Source: Pegea sp. RAD2-039
Lineage: Eukaryota > Chordata > Thaliacea > Salpida > Salpidae
Assembly: GCA_034620365.1 (NCBI GenBank)
Contig: JAQGEQ010000380.1
Location: 3,224,001-3,288,000, forward strand
Reading direction: 5' to 3'
Length of the DNA: 64,000 nucleotides
Positions within the stretch are counted from its first letter, which is position 1. The number at the start of each line of letters is the position of its first letter. The notes below the pieces were generated by a model. The model did no database searches, was not told the DNA's origin, and saw nothing but the letters and a program-made list of their open reading frames with translations. Positions 31,381 through 44,170 of this stretch are shown in pieces. The translations under genes and the position numbers were made by a program.

Positions 31381-34300
31381 AAGACTGTTTGAATGCCAAA
31401 AAGACTTTAGGCAGCTGATGGAGCTGTATTTTATTGAAATAATCTAAAAAAGTCACTTTAAACTTTTTTGTACTCCTTGAAAATATTTGTTATTTCTATT
31501 CATTTCATATTTCTTTTTTTTCGATACAAAAAGATAATTGATCTTCGGACTAAATATTTTGTTTTATTGGCAGTTAAAATTCTTAAACAATTTTTGTTTA
31601 AGTTATAAAGTATTAAGAGGAATTTGTTTATTAGTAGCAACTAAAAACTTTCAACTAATCTTTTAAGAAATAGCTTATTACTTTTATAAAAATCCTAATT
31701 GAAAAAGGTTAGAAGGGAGTTAATTATACTAATCCTATATTACCTCTTGCATCAAAGTCTTAAAAATTTGTTCCGGGAGTCAGGTACTTAAGTTTGTTCT
31801 CTAATGTGACCTTTATGGAAATAAGTTATGTAACTGTGTCAGGTGAAAGCATCGAAATATTTGCACAAACAGGCTTGTAAGACTTTAATGTTTTTATTTC
31901 TGTCACTTATACTAAATTTGGCAATGATATAACTTTTTATCTTACCATTTTAAACTTTATCGTTCTACCTAAATGCAGTCTCAATTATGAACAAAACTAT
32001 TTAAACAATCTTTAAAATCGAAGTTAAAGATTCAAAAAATCTATAAAATGTCGGTCAAAGCTGACAGAGTTTAAAAACTTTGATCATGACTAGCATTTAC
32101 TTTTTTAATTTGATAAATGATATGAAAAAGAGATATATCATAAGTTCAAATTACAATTTGTGTTTATTACTACTGCAAAAAATGAGTAAAATATTAACAT
32201 TTTTTTCTAAGTTAGTGCTAGCTGTGTAAGGTCAGTTAATTATTTTTATTTCAATTAACGAGCAGTCTATAATCACTTATAATATTTATGGTAGCAAAAA
32301 TAATTAAAGTCCTGAGATTTTTTAGTTGCCTCATGCACTACATTGATTTTATTTCAAAATAATTACGTGAAACTTAATTATTAATAACGGTAGGAATTTT
32401 CATGCACATATTAGTCATTTCTTTGAAGGTCATCTTCAGTAGTAAATGCAGTTTAGTATTTGCTTTATCAAACTTTAAGTAATAATATGTAGTTAGCATT
32501 AAACATTTTTTTAATGATTAACAAAAAATGCAGCTATTACAAGCAGTACCATTGTGCACTGAAAATCTTGAGAAAAAAATTGTTCTGTCATAAGATGGGT
32601 CAAAATTCAAACAAATAGCTTTTACTAGACTTGTATTACTCTGATTGTACACTTAAAGTTTACTTAACCAGCTGAAATAGTATTTCATGATTTGACTTCA
32701 GGGATTAAATAAATCTTTAGATGTATTACTCATATCACGGGTTCTACTGTGTTTGTTAACTTTTAACCCTTTATTAAGTGATTTTTTCACTAATTGTGAT
32801 TCTAAAACAACAAATAAAAATGATTTGCCTAATTATTAATTTCTTTGATCGGGCTATTTCAGCTTTTTTATTTAGAGGTTTAAAAATAAACAGGCTAAAA
32901 GGCTTTCTACAAAAAGTTTGACTTAAAATTTTGTAATATACTTACAATGAAATCAACAAATTAAAATATTTTACACAATAGATTCATCTTTAGACAAATT
33001 ATATCTATGAAATCGAAAATCTACTGAGAAAATGTGGTTTTTTATGAGACTATATTTTAGAACATCCTGTAATGACGAGTCAAACTAAATTACTTAATTA
33101 GGGCGAACCTTTCAAAATACCATGAAAACGAGTAACGCTTGTTCAACATTTAACCGGTTAGATTATTTTGTTTACTTTTAGGGTGAAAAAGTTTTTTAGT
33201 ATTTGCACGTTGCTTATTTTACAAATGAATTTTGAATTAAAAGAATTTATTGAATAAAAAATTGTCTTAAAAATCGATTTTTTTGGAAATTTAACATTTT
33301 GATTTAATCTGTCTTTTTAAAGGTAATGATTTATTTTCAAATTTCAAATTAATTTTATAGTGTTTTGTTATTTTATAAGTAATTGTATATAATATAAACA
33401 AACTATTTCCAAGTATTTGTTATTATTTTTCATTACGTAATATTAATTTTTGTAAATATTTTTTGTTCATTAGAAACACCTCAAATAATTTTCAAATGTA
33501 TACAACTGGTTTGATAAAATAGTAGTTATGCATTTAAAAAAACTGTTTGTATTTTCTTTTATTTTAATGGTATGACTGTCTTCATTGTGTTAATATTATT
33601 TGTTGATTTTTTGGCTTTTTAGTTTGATTAAAGGAACCCATATTTCAGAAGTTCATTTGATTGACTGATTATTTATTTGTGAAAACATTTTTCAGAAATT
33701 TTTAGACTTGTTTTTGTATACATAGTTATTAAAATAAACTATCTTATAAAAACTGGCTGTAATCTTAGTAGATCATTTCTGACTTTATTAATGAATAGAA
33801 ATATTTTTTTAAATGTAAGTTTTGTATGATGAAAACATTTGTAAAATATTCTTAATAATAGCTATTTATCATGAAAATTTACTATGATTGATAAAGTAAT
33901 GTAGAAAGTTTAAAATTTTTTGAAATTATGAATTATATTTATAGAAAAGATTTTATAAATTATTTACTTAGAAGCTTTTTTTGCAAGTGTTTTTTTGATT
34001 ATTTATCTACTACTTTTTTTGAAGAAAATAAAACTTATTTTTATTTTATTTTTAATTATTTATTAAATAATTAAAAAAAAAACTTTTTATAACTTTTTGG
34101 GTGATAATCTGTTATCTAATTTTTACTAATGCTTAAAAACTAGTTTTAGTTTTATTAAACTAAATATTTTTATATTTTAAGTTAGCAATATTAAAAAACT
34201 TAAATCCTAAATCTTATTTTTGTGGTTTATTTAGTAGAATGTTATCTAATCTTGATAAAAGAAAATTATGATAATAATAATAATCTATAAAACCTTTTCA

Positions 34301-34679
34301 TATTTATTATTTGTTAAGTTAAATAAAATATTATTACATAAGTAGGTAAAGTTTTATAATAAATAGATAGTTTTATCAATAATCTTAATCTATAATTTAC
34401 TTAATTTATATAAACCATATATTTTTTTGCTGTTAACATTTTCACCAAAAGAAAAAGAGCAGATAAAGATTGTTTGGCGAAGCTTTCCTATTATCATAAT
34501 CAATATTGTTTGTTTTAATTATACTACAAAAATCAGTTTAAAATTATGTTTGATAAATAGTTTCATTCATTTTTTATTTAGTTATGGACTAATACTGTTT
34601 ATTTATCAAAGTAGTTCTTGTAATGTAATTTTTAATTAACTATTTTTTTAAACACAGTAATTTTTTAGTAATAAAGACA
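31381..34679. other. AT-rich intergenic region
   Basis: Between formin stop and the phosphatase start. Only AT-biased chance ORFs occur, such as 34427-34639 (Ile/Phe/Asn-rich). No repeats or RNA genes were seen. Confidence 0.6.
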
Positions 34680-37329
34680 ATGATTATTACTGAAAAGAAA
34701 CCAAATGTCAAAAAGGATCAAAAACTTGATCAAAATACTAATTATATCAAAGCTCCAATTGGTGTGTATTTTGATTTGTTAATTTTGTTTACTTTAAACT
34801 TGCTTGAACCTTGTTAATAAAACATTTAAATGATTAAAAGAGCTAGATAAGAAAGGAGTTTATTAATAAATCTTTATCTTTTTAGATAAGTTTGGTTATT
34901 ATGGTAGATGGTTTCGTCATAAACTTTTAGATGGTATTTTAGTTGGAACACCAGTTTTATTAACCATTCAACAACACCGTACACCATTAAGAACTAAATT
35001 TATGAAGTTTTTAAGTTTTCTTGGAACAGAAGACTTCTACACAGTATTATTACTCTTTTTAATCTGGTCGGCAGATTTATCTATTAAATTTTTGTTGTCT
35101 TTTAAATTGTTTCTTTAATCTCATGTAGGATGATTGATTGTCGCTTGGGTCGCTTGTTTGGTGTTCTTTTAGCTGTTGGGTTTTACACTACTGGATCATT
35201 GAAGACTCTCTTTTGTTTACCAAGACCTCCATCACCTCCAATACAACCTTTGGAAGAAGCATATGATTGGTTAGTTGTTTAGTTTATCTTTATTGTAAAC
35301 AGTTTAAAGTTCATTTAGTTGTAAGCTTTATTGTTGCATTTATTTTAAAGTTTGATTATTTTTCATAATCGATTAATCTCGTGTTCAAAGATCATCATTT
35401 TATTTCAGGGCCTTACCAAGTCATCATTCTTTACTTGGTGTTATCTGTCCTTGGTATATTTGGCTCTATGTAAATCTGCATTATGAACTATCGCCTTTAG
35501 AAATGGGTTTTCTTGGCTGCCTAATTGTTTTATGTTAGTTTTTCTGCTGATTAATTGCAGCACTCTATATCAACAACGATTAATTTTCAGGGTCTTTTGG
35601 TGTTATGCTCAGCCGATTGTATCTTGGTGTACATAGTCCTGCTGATATCGTATGCGGGGGTATTGTAGGAGTTTTAGTTCTGTCTATTTGGATGCAGGTA
35701 ACCTTTTAAAGCTTTTTCATTTTAGTGTTTATTGTAATTAGCTTATTGCAAAACGTTTAAGTTAATGATGAAATAAAAAAAAGATTTTTAAAAACCAACT
35801 GTGTCATACTACTGTGGTTTGAATTTTGTTTTTATTAAAATTGATTGACTTTTGTAAACAAGCCTATCATGCTTTTTCAAATTGACAATTTTTTTCTCTC
35901 TATGAATTTCTTAACAAGATTTTTTACGATTTATTTTGTGGCTTTAAACTGACTTTTTACTATTTATTATGACAATAAAAAAATAAGCTCGAGTGGTTCT
36001 TATAAAGCGTCACCAAATTTCTACGTTTAATTAATTCTCTTCCTGTATAACTACTTTAACAGCTTAATGAAACTAAATATTTGATTTTAACCCAACAAAC
36101 CTTTAAAACAAAACTAATTTGTATTTGATTCACTTTTTCAAACTTATTTCTACAGATCGACGATTACGTTGATTTTTATATCAGCCAGAGAATTGAATTA
36201 CAAGTGAAGATGTTTGCAGCTGTTTTCTTGCTGCTTCTCTTTCACCCGCAGTCTGAACGTGGAAATCCTTCTTATCCAGACACGGTTTCTATTTATTCAT
36301 TAATTTTCTCTAAAAATAAAACAAAAGAGTTTGAAGTCTGCTGTTCACTTCTTCGAATATTTCATTTCTTCTAAGCTCTGAAAGACTTTTTTGTTGCAAA
36401 CTTTTAGTGTACAGTGATGGGAGTCTTCTTCGGGATTGTATTAGGGCGCAGTCAACGTCATTGGTCACGAGGGTGGCCCACTGTCCTTGACGTCAGCCCT
36501 GATATTAGCGTCCTGGAATTTTTCAAATCAACTTTTTCCCGTTTTATTGTTGGTCAGTTGTTTTTACTAAAATGTTTCTTTATTTTTAGTTGTTTGTTTT
36601 ATTTATTCGCTAAAAATTGATTTTTTTCTTTTCAAATTACTTTTTATTTTTTGAAATTATTCTTTAAACTGAAATTTCCAACAAAATCAAACTTCATTTT
36701 CTAAATCTTCTTTGTGTCCCTTAAACATTTCCTTGTTGACATTCATCTCTTAATCCAGGTAACGATTTTCTGATCAACAAACCAAAAATATTAAATTTCT
36801 TTCAAATGAAATTAAATGAATATTCAAAAATCAAATCTTACAAATACAATAACAAATTTTAGGTGGATTTACAATACTAATTGTGAAGGTAGTAGCCAAA
36901 ATCCTCACTAAAGCCATTTTCTCTCAAGTATTTCGTTTCTGTGGTTACTCGACGTACAGTGGTAAAACTTTTCGAAAGAACTTCCCACAGAACAAACATT
37001 TTACTTCAAAATTCGTCATTCCACCAATTTCTCAAGTGAGTCTTCATCTCATCTTATTAAATCTTTAACTAGATCTTTTAAAGATAAAAAACGAGAAAAA
37101 TGAGGTTAAAGATAATGAAAGAGAGCAGTCTTCCTCAAAAGAAACTAAAGAAAGAGATTCTGCTGACAACTCAGCAAATACTCAGCTGTTCACTACTTGC
37201 TTACTTGGTTGGTCTTTATTTAAAGAAAATTGGGACCTAGACATCCCAGTTAACATTGTAGTTTACACTATAATCACATATGTAGCTGTTGAAATCTCAC
37301 CACAAATATTTTTTCATATCAACATATGA
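34680..37329 (+). CDS. SGPP: Sphingosine-1-phosphate phosphatase (PAP2 superfamily), complete, 442 aa
   Basis: SGPP enzymes are ER multipass proteins that dephosphorylate sphingosine 1-phosphate. Nine exons join in phase: 34680-34761, 34886-35066, 35129-35269, 35409-35533, 35591-35697, 36156-36284, 36408-36552, 36863-37035 and 37084-37329. The length equals that of human SGPP1 (about 440). All three phosphatase motifs are present: KTLFCLPRP (K-x6-RP), LPSHHS (the PSGH position, His for Gly), and SRLYLGVHSPADI (SR-x5-H-x3-D). Hydrophobic helices lie between them, and the end IPVNIVVYTIITYVAVE is the typical last membrane span of the family. A hydrophilic loop rich in Glu, Lys and Ser (ERDSADNS) precedes it. 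The last acceptor (AAAG at 37083) was chosen because the nearer TAG acceptor leads to an immediate stop. SGPP1 and SGPP2 cannot be told apart here. Confidence 0.9.
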
Positions 37330-38477
37330 GTACTTTTTTATTTCATCTCTTAGAAAACTTAAAATAAATCTTTTTTATCCTAAGAGATTGGTTATTTTTA
37401 CAAAATTCTTGTTTTTGTTTCAAATAGAACTGATAAATAAATATTGGCAACTAATTATTGGTGGGATTTCTGTGAATTTTTCTATTCAAATTTGTAAGCT
37501 TATAAAAATGCGAATTTCTCTTTCTTTGAATCTTAAGAATTTAACTTATTGTTTTATATTATTAAGACTTTTTCTGTATGAAAATATTCATTTTGAGAAG
37601 ACTTTAAGGTTAAATTACTTGTAACTTGAAAAGTGCTTAATGTAAGAAATCTGTAATGTAATTACAATTTTTATGAAAATATTGCTTTTTTATTTTTACA
37701 AAATCATAATTGTTTCACTTTTCAACTGATTGAAACAAACTCAATTCTTTAGTCAATTTTTTTCATAAAGATATGTACGATGTTTGTGTTATAATAAAAT
37801 ACCGAAAATTTTACAAATTTGTTTCGAAATATTTAAGAATATAACCAAACAACTAAACTTCATTTTTAATATTTATAAAATAAATTTCAATCTTCAATTT
37901 TTTATTTATTAAAAAGAAGTTTTCGGAAATATTTTTCAGAAACATAAATTTTTGAACAACGTTTTTTTTTGGAGATTTTTTTTCTTAAAAGTTTCGTTTT
38001 TGATAAAGATTCTGAAAAGATGTTAATGTCATATGGAGTAACATCTTACTCGTATCTTTGATTTCTTTTCTGTTCATTTTGTCTCTAATCTCATAATTTT
38101 ATTGATTATTGTCCTAGTAAAATTGTAGATTTGTTATGATAAATTATGATAATGAGTAAATAGTATGATTTGCAAAATAACAACTTTGTAAAATACAAAT
38201 AATTGAATAACCTTTGCACCTAAGTGTAGTAAACTATTTAAATTTACATGATGAAATTACCAAATTGATCTAAAAAGAAGATAAAGGTCTAAATAAATCA
38301 GGTTAAAGACAAGTTGTATAAAAAAAGTTTATTGTAAACACCATAATGAATGATATCCACAAAGTTTTTATTAATTATTTTAATATATCGTTAATATGAT
38401 AAACACTTAACTATAATGTGACTTCATTTATTTCTCAACTATTTTCTATTTAATCTTTTAATAATTTGTCATACACA

Positions 38478-38606
38478 ATGTGTAATCCTGTAAAAGTTTA
38501 TTCAAATGAGCCTGAGAAAAGGAGAAAGTATTTGGGATGGTTCGTATTAATACTTTTTTGGTTTGGAATAATTAAGTTCAGCAATTTTCTGAATAATTTG
38601 AAATAA
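38478..38606 (+). CDS. Candidate single-pass membrane micropeptide, 42 aa
   Basis: ATG 38478 to TAA 38604-38606. The first half is hydrophilic and basic (VYSNEPEKRRKYLG), followed by an aromatic-rich hydrophobic segment (WFVLILFWFGIIKF) and a short polar tail. A charged cytoplasmic head before one membrane span is the architecture of known regulatory micropeptides, and the charged half is unusual for chance ORFs in this AT-rich DNA. A GT after GGATG (38539-38540) could instead be a donor, making this the first exon of a spliced gene. No homolog is known to me. Confidence 0.3.
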   Translation: MCNPVKVYSNEPEKRRKYLGWFVLILFWFGIIKFSNFLNNLK

Positions 38607-39113
38607 TCGTTTCTGTGTAAACAGATAAAGTTTTTTGTAGAAATAATAAATCAAAAATTAAAACGATAAAAATAAAAAGATGATGCAGCTACTGAAAACA
38701 TCGTTGTCAATGACAAACTGATTTTTTAAAGAAATAGTTTAAATATGAATCATCATGCAGTCAGCCTATTATTTCTATATTATAATACTTAAGACCTCTT
38801 TATTATCTTTCTACTGATGTTGTTTTATATAAAATCTGTATAATTTATCATGCGTAGCCATTCGTTGGATTAAATAGATTTATATTTAAATTTGATTTCA
38901 AATATATTTTTTCAACCAAGTATACTTCTAACGTATGTAAAGAATATAAATGAAAAAGAAATTAGTTTAAAAATCCAACTTTTCCTAATTAGCTTAGAGT
39001 TGTCAGACAAGGGTTGTTAATGATGTAATATTTTTTAACTTTGTTGCAATCTGTTTTGTAGCAAATTTTATTAAGGTTGAAAACATCACGAGATGTTTCA
39101 TACAGAATTACAA

Positions 39114-39275
39114 ATGTTTAAAACATTTTCAAGCATTTGTTTTTTAGTTTTATCTTTTTATGTAAAGGTCAACAGCTTACAAATGTTTTCTGAAAACATA
39201 TTTTCTAATTTATTAGATAAAATCTTCAAGTTACACCAGCAAGCGATGAACTTTATGCTCCAACTGAATAATTAG
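39114..39275 (+). CDS. Candidate small secreted peptide, 53 aa
   Basis: From the ATG at 39114 the product starts with a signal-peptide-like segment (MFKTFSSICFLVLSFYVKVNS, with a plausible cleavage after VNS) and continues as about 32 residues that could form an amphipathic helix (FSENIFSNLLDKIFKLHQQA). A slightly upstream in-frame ATG at 39093 would place polar residues before the signal. It sits a few kilobases from the secreted-peptide pair. There is no cysteine framework and no homolog that I know; chance is possible. Confidence 0.25.
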   Translation: MFKTFSSICFLVLSFYVKVNSLQMFSENIFSNLLDKIFKLHQQAMNFMLQLNN

Positions 39276-39743
39276 AAAATTGATTAACATTTAAACATAT
39301 AATATCAGCTTTGTGAATTTAGTCTTTGAATATTGTTTAATTGACAAAAAAAATATTTTCTGAAGAAAAAATCTTTACAAAAACTTCTTGAAAATCTATC
39401 TAAGAAACTAAAAGTGGAAGTTAGAAATTTGAAAAAGATTATTCAAAAAAATTGTTTGGTGATTTCAATTGTTTAAACTGTAAATGGAAATCTTTTTATA
39501 TGGTTAGTTGTTACTAACTGTATATCGTCGTCTCGTGTATTGTTAAAATTTTCCAAAAACGAAGCAACTATTTTATAAAAAGTCTTTAAAATGAAATCTT
39601 TAAGAATTAGTCATCTGAATAAGTTGTTCAACAAAATTTGCTTTTAGCGAATTTATTTCAGCAAATTTCTTCACCAGTAAAAAAAGAAATTTGTCGCAAT
39701 TGTAAGAACAAAACAAAAAGTTGGCAGTGAGCAAAAGTGGTGA

Positions 39744-42700
39744 TTAGTCGTCACTTAGAAGAAAAAAATTGGGAAAAAACATTGAATCCTGTAAAAAAAT
39801 AATAAATTACAAATTAAATAAAAAAAAAACAGATGATAAAACTTACAACGTCAAAACCAAAGTTGGTTTCAAAGCCATCTTCATCATCAGTTCCACAAAC
39901 ATGATCTTCCTCTTCTGAAAAACGCCAAATTGTCACAAAATTGTAAAGATAAACATCTAAAGAACAAACCTGGACAAACATTCGAGTAATAATCAATTAA
40001 GTTCTTCCCTAGATCATCAGATAGGTCCTAAAAATTAAAAACCAATTAAGACCAGAGACTTCAAAAATCACAAAGATCTAACCAAAGAGCCAAGAAAAGA
40101 GATCAAATTTGTTAGCTTGTCTTCACTTGAACAGTTCGGTGACGAAACAACTGAAGTGACGTCATCATGTGATTTGATCACGTGATCAACAGTCGATAAA
40201 TCAGGCAAGTCGCTTTCACTACAGCCTGACCAGCAGCCTTCATCGACCAAATCTGGCTTTTTAACATTTTGGATGGAGTTAGGTGTGGAGATAGAATGAA
40301 GTAATGTCATCAGCTCTTTTTCATCTAAATTGTGTTTCTTCATGAAGATTGTAGAGATTAGACGGCTCCGATTTTCATCTCCGTATCCATCTTCTAACCG
40401 ATCCAAGTTAGATAGAAGAAGCTAATAAAAAGTCTTTAAAAAAAGATCAATATCCGACTTTCCAAACCTCTTCAATTACAAGTCCTGGTAATTTATCTTT
40501 AACTCGTTTAATGACAAAAGAAAGCAGATATCGTAAAGTGACCCAAAATCCCCGATCAAACTGATCTTCCATTTGACATTCAAAATATTCTGGATGAAAG
40601 ATGCTGTTGATTTGTGAAAACATGTTTGGAAACCCTCACCTTTTCGTTTTTCATCGTTTTCAATAAGTTTTTTTATGGATCTGGCAAATCTCACCATTTC
40701 CTGTTTATACTTCGAGATGTAAAGTTTATTCTGTAAAGTCACGTGATTAGATCTTTGAAAGACATAGATGAAGATACTCACTGAGATATAGGCCTGCAAA
40801 TTCGTTTCTGTAATTTCGATGAAATTATTTTGGACAAATTGTAACAAGTATTCGTGTTCCTTCGGTTCGTACAGATGACACACACAAATCTGTCAATTGA
40901 TAAGATGTGATACAAGTTGCTTCCCACAAGACACAGTATCTTTTCATACTCAAACACAAATAATTAAACTCTCATCTAAACTTTTTCTGGCAAATTTCAA
41001 ACAATTAGATAAACTCTAAAAAGAATTCCGTCAGAATGATAAAAATATTTGATCTTTGCTGAAAAAGCAAGAGGTGGATTTGAAGAGACATTTTATTTGG
41101 AAAACTTGAACTTTCAACTTCAGCTAAATTTTGTTTACCCACTGAAACTATAGATTTTATAAAAAGTTGGCATTTTGATGGAGTATAGATTTAAAGAAAT
41201 GATACAAAGCAACTTTAGAAGAAATATTAAATAAAAATGATCAAATCTTTGCAGGCCAGGGGAACAGAAGTTTTGTAAGAGATAAACTCTTGACTATGTT
41301 GTGCTTTGAGGTAAACTTTGTAGGCTGAAGCAGTAGATAGAAGTTGACATCTATACTTTTTCCTGTCTGCGCATGAAATTAAGGCGAGGGCAGGGTGGGC
41401 TGAACTACCCTCACTCTGTAGATCCGCAGTTTGGCGATACAGCCCAGCGAGATCAAGGTCTTGAGAGGATTGGAAATTTGGGCTCACTCCCATATCTCTT
41501 GCTTCTCCCAATTAATAGTTGGGAAATAGATCTTTCACATTTGTGGGGTAATGTAGCGCTGCCAACTGTGTCTTTGAAAGTGAGGTGGAAGTCGAATCCA
41601 CACTTTTAAAACACCGCTCGTCCAGATGGTCACCAGATAATGGAAATGATATGGACGATTTGAAGATATAATTAAAAGGTTTAATGAAATGTTGAAAAGC
41701 AAACAAATTAAGAATTAGAAATTAATTCAAGAATTTTGTGACTTTTAGAGTTGTAAAGCTGACTTATTGATTGTCAGAAAGTTTTAACATTCTTTTAGAT
41801 TAGAGATAACCATAAATTGATTTCTATCTAATTTCGTTGTCATGGTAATTATTCCTAAAACTTGATAATAAAAGTCAAAGATACTATCATAAAAATATTT
41901 TAACATAAAAATGAGAATAAAAATTGAAAAAGAAAATTATGAATACCAATCGTTTGAGCATGAGACTGGCGAAGAAGCTCTCTTCTCTACAATCATTAAT
42001 GTTTCCATTAGTCATAAGAAATTGTAGTCCTCTATACAGACTACACAATTGTGAAAAAAAATTATTGGTCTTCAGATTTGGCGATTGGTAAAAATCATCT
42101 TTTATCATTCCAAATTGTTCACTAATAACCAAACGAATTTGGCATTGTACAGACAACATCAAGTTTCGTGCAAAACATTCTGCAATAAAATGTGAAAATA
42201 TGAATAAATATGGCGACTGTTTGCATATTAAAGTTCTTCTTGTCTATAAATGTAAAACATTGAAAAAGTATTTCAATGAAAAGTTTTAAAATTGAAAACT
42301 CTAAAATCATTTCTAAAACTCTGTGAGTATGACTCAATTGAGCTAAGACTAATGAATAAATAAGCATTTAAAATATTAAATCATAACTACTACATCAGAG
42401 TTTAGAGTTTTTTCTGAACCCTCAATGTTAAGATACCCTTTACAGAAAAGTTTAAAAATTATACTTTGTTTGTGTAAAACAAATATTTGAAAATATTAAA
42501 CTTTACAAAAGAGTATTTTTACCAAATTTAAAAGTTAATATTCAAAACCAAACTTTATTGAGATAAAGCATTTTTATTAAAAGTTAAAAAATATGTAACA
42601 AAAATTTTCTATTAAGTATCATTAATAACTATTAGAATTTACAGTTTACTATTTTACAATTGTCATTAATAATATATACTTATTATATATTGTGATACAA

Positions 42701-43234
42701 TTCAGCAAATATTTTTACTTTAAAAAACAAAAAAGTTAAACTTTATTACCATAACATTAGTTTAAAGACAAATTTGAAACAGATGAGCTAAGTTGACTAA
42801 AACTGCTAACAGACAATTTCAAAATGTGTGGTATTTTGTGATACAAACAAAATTAGATAAATATAAACAATTATTTAAAAGAAATTGTGAGAGTAAATAT
42901 ACAATAACACTAGAGAAAGAGGGGGGGTACAAAAAAATAATGATTTTATTAACTATATTTATATATTTTAAATTAACATAAATAAATATTTCATTTTTGG
43001 TTTAAAGAAATTTAAATTAAGGGGATAATCAAATGAAAAATTCTAGCAAACGCAAAAATAAAACAGCATGATCACCTTTCATAACATTAATAATTCTTTT
43101 TTCAATGGCATACATCAATATATCTTCAACACATATGTAAATTTCTTTCTCATAAGTACTTGTTGAAAGAATCGTACTTTGTGATTTTAATGTATTTTGT
43201 TTTTTTGTTTTGTCAAAAGCTTTGTGCATTACTT
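39744..43234 (-). CDS. Unidentified multi-exon gene, helical protein with acidic tail; 5' end not found
   Basis: Nine exons read leftward and join in phase for about 407 codons: 43076-43234, 41947-42179, 40782-40889, 40640-40730, 40468-40589, 40083-40421, 39970-40027, 39847-39914, 39744-39788 (TAA at 39744-39746). Typical stretches are EIYICVEDILMYAIEKRIIN, QCQIRLVISEQFGMIKDDF, ICVCHLYEPKEHEYLLQFV, QFDRGFWVTLRYLLSFVIKR and VKDKLPGLVIEE, then an acidic Ser-rich C-terminus (PEEEDHVCGTDDEDGFETNF). Predicted largely alpha-helical, no signal peptide or membrane span in the visible part. The DEGCWSG element and acidic tail faintly recall glypican C-termini, but the cysteine pattern and size do not fit, so I do not claim that. 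Nine consistent joins make it a real gene. At least one upstream exon is missing, because the first visible exon needs one base from before it. Confidence 0.65.
41227..41700. other. GC-richer segment inside an intron of the unidentified gene
   Basis: The 1.06-kb intron 40890-41946 contains a block of balanced composition (for example GGCGAGGGCAGGGTGGGCTG near 41385) in otherwise AT-rich DNA. Open frames on both strands (41227-41511 minus, 41373-41609 plus) overlap each other and encode nothing I recognise. A tRNA T-arm-like stretch (GTGGAAGTCGAATCCAC near 41585) lacks a matching tRNA body. It is most likely an inserted repeat of unknown class. Confidence 0.35.
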
Positions 43235-43729
43235 CTTGAAAATCAATAAGCAAAATTGTACAAAAGTTCAAGATACTTTTACAAAAACAAAAAATAAATT
43301 CAACGTATCATGCTGAGTTCAATATTTTAGAAATTTGCTAACTGGCGGGTTGAAATAAAAACACTATAAACATAGCAATCAGTCGTAGTAATTAAAGATA
43401 TTTCACAGAAAGTTGAAATTAGTAAAGATTTAATACTTTAAAACATTATGCAATGAAAAAATAATTAAGTTAAAATTAGATACTTAAAAATAATAAGTAT
43501 TAATGAGTTTTCTTATAAATCAATCTATTGAATAAAAATAAATTATATTGTTAAACTAAATCAAATCTAGAAAATAAATTTGAAGGAAATTGTTCTAGCA
43601 TAAAAAAAATGAAACCTTAGATAGATCTAATTTCGAAAATTTGTATTGTTGCAAGTAAATTATGTTAAGGCATTCAAACATGACATCTTAAGCTATAAAA
43701 GTTGATTTTAAATTAATTCAGAGTTTATT

Positions 43730-44170
43730 AAAGCCTGCTTTGGCCGAGAACGGCTATACTTGTATTGCTCTAGAGGTGCTGTTAAAAACAAAGCAAAACA
43801 CAGTGAGATGTCACCGGATTAAATGTCTCTATGGTTTCTTTCTTTTTTTTGAAGCTGGTTTTTCTTCTCTCTTCTTCAATAGTTTTCAGAAAAGAGAGCG
43901 CCATTTGGGGGCAATCCGCTGCGTTATCCTGCTAATTGCTGGTATTGACATTGAGCGATTTCATATTGCGCTTGCAAGGTATCCTTGAAGTGGAGAAAGG
44001 AACGGCCGATGCTGAGTTTGCCTTTTGATAGTTCTTCCTCCCGACGGACGTATCCAATTCACCGAGGTCCGTGGGTCTTGTTACACTCTTAGTATCAATG
44101 CTTACGGATAGGTGTCACTTCTTGCTGATACAGATTGAATTTTTGCGCCTTTGCAAAGTCAAAACTCATT
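43730..44170. other. GC-richer segment of unknown origin upstream of the peptide genes
   Basis: This block stands out from the surrounding AT-rich DNA (for example CGGACGTATCCAATTCACCG and GCCCTGC-free balanced sequence up to about 44170). One frame is open at 43740-43988 but the product resembles nothing I know. It resembles the blocks at 12250-13170 and 41227-41700 in composition only; I saw no shared sequence. It is probably an old insertion, and could lie in the 5' intron of the unidentified minus-strand gene. Confidence 0.3.

Larger units (their letters stand above)
37330..39743. other. AT-rich intergenic region with two micropeptide candidates
   Basis: Other than the small ORFs at 38478-38606 and 39114-39275 (separate entries), this stretch holds only AT-rich sequence. 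The open frame at 37289-37624 overlaps the phosphatase end in another frame and is a shadow. Confidence 0.5.

Noticed and set aside
34427-34639. 70-codon ORF upstream of SGPP
   Set aside because: Ile/Phe/Asn/Lys-rich composition expected of AT-rich non-coding DNA; no splice joins it to the phosphatase in a meaningful way.
37289-37624. 111-codon ORF at the SGPP 3' end
   Set aside because: It starts inside the last SGPP exon in another frame and is composed of AT-biased residues; the SGPP frame itself ends at 37329 with the family-typical membrane span.
41560-41620. tRNA-like T-arm in the intronic GC-rich block
   Set aside because: The stem-loop resembles a T-arm, but no D-arm, anticodon arm or pairing acceptor strand can be found at the proper distances.
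39744-43234. Glypican identity for the unidentified gene
   Set aside because: DEGCWSG and the acidic tail faintly recall glypican C-termini, but the conserved cysteine pattern, length and GPI-type end are not there.
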